Origin: Petrolisthes cinctipes
Lineage: Eukaryota; Arthropoda; Malacostraca; Decapoda; Porcellanidae
Length of the DNA: 64,000 bases
Direction: 5' to 3'
NCBI GenBank assembly: GCA_033782935.1
Contig: JAWQEG010000509.1
Coordinates: 537,001-601,000 of the forward strand
Within the stretch, counting starts at the first letter, position 1; each line of letters starts with the position of its first letter. Under the pieces are notes generated by a model. It saw nothing but the letters and a program-made list of their open reading frames with translations, had not been told where the DNA came from and did no database searches. Positions 63,876 through 64,000 of the stretch are shown in pieces. The position numbers were made by a program, and so were the translations under genes.

Positions 63876-64000
63876 AAGGGGTCATGGCCGCTTACCTATG
63901 AATGAAAGAATATGTGAATGTGGTAGTGTACAAACAGAGAGACATGTCCTCCAGGACTGCCCACAAACTCAAGATATTCGTAACAATCACCGGTTTGACA
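63876..64000 (+). pseudogene. RTE-like ORF fragment, continuation beyond the Penelope insertion
   Basis: After the second aaggggtcatgg the frame reads RLPMNERICECGSVQTERHVLQDCP, the C-terminal Cys/His motif that follows GRWNRRGHG in this element family. It runs off the window end. Confidence 0.82.

Overview
This is eukaryotic DNA, most likely from an arthropod and probably a decapod crustacean. That is an inference from the very dense CA/GT and GA microsatellites, the mix of transposons (Penelope-like, Jockey/I-like, CR1/L2-like, RTE-like and env-bearing Ty3/gypsy elements plus many MITEs), and an intron-containing Cys-loop receptor gene. There is no prokaryotic gene organisation. The only convincing host gene is the 3' part of a Cys-loop ligand-gated ion channel on the + strand. 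Four exons with matching splice phases (132-240, 1028-1155, 3576-3793, 4038-4506) run from the loop-A region to the stop codon after the fourth membrane helix.

Layout. 1-5 kb: receptor gene; its introns hold copies of a ~165 bp foldback repeat, an RT fragment and a palindromic TA-flanked MITE. 5-8.2 kb: microsatellites, a 1 kb minisatellite and two MITEs. 8.25-13.92 kb (-): a full-length non-LTR retrotransposon with intact ORF1 and ORF2, poly(A) and a 13-bp target site duplication. 14-17.7 kb: two tRNA-derived SINEs (one split by a MITE), retroelement 3' ends and a decayed Ty3 gag. 17.73-27.14 kb (-): a complete Ty3/gypsy-type element (LTR-gag-pro-pol-env-LTR) with nearly identical LTRs, a 4-bp target duplication, an F-like envelope gene and three in-frame stops in gag-pro-pol. 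27.2-29.2 kb (-): a second, decayed Ty3 element. 29.4-31.4 kb (+): a decayed Penelope-like element (RT plus GIY-YIG). 31.4-34.5 kb: satellites, a SINE, a mariner-type MITE, a 39-bp minisatellite, a U4 snRNA-like fragment and a 5' fragment of a non-LTR element. 34.5-45.4 kb (-): two decayed, head-to-tail Jockey-like elements of different subfamilies.

46.4-55.3 kb (+): two more copies of the 8.25-13.92 kb family that share nonsense mutations; the second lies inside a non-autonomous hAT element. 56.4-61.1 kb: a GT-rich composite satellite split by a CR1/L2-like element with an intact 951-codon ORF (-), itself carrying a mariner-type MITE in its 3' region. 61.1-64 kb: an RTE-like ORF (+) split by a Penelope-like element (-) with a 12-bp target duplication.

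No cooperating host pathway is present. The biology of the window is nested transposition, and the insertion order can be read directly at several sites. Coordinates of decayed element edges are approximate. All family assignments come from reading motifs by eye; no database search was run.
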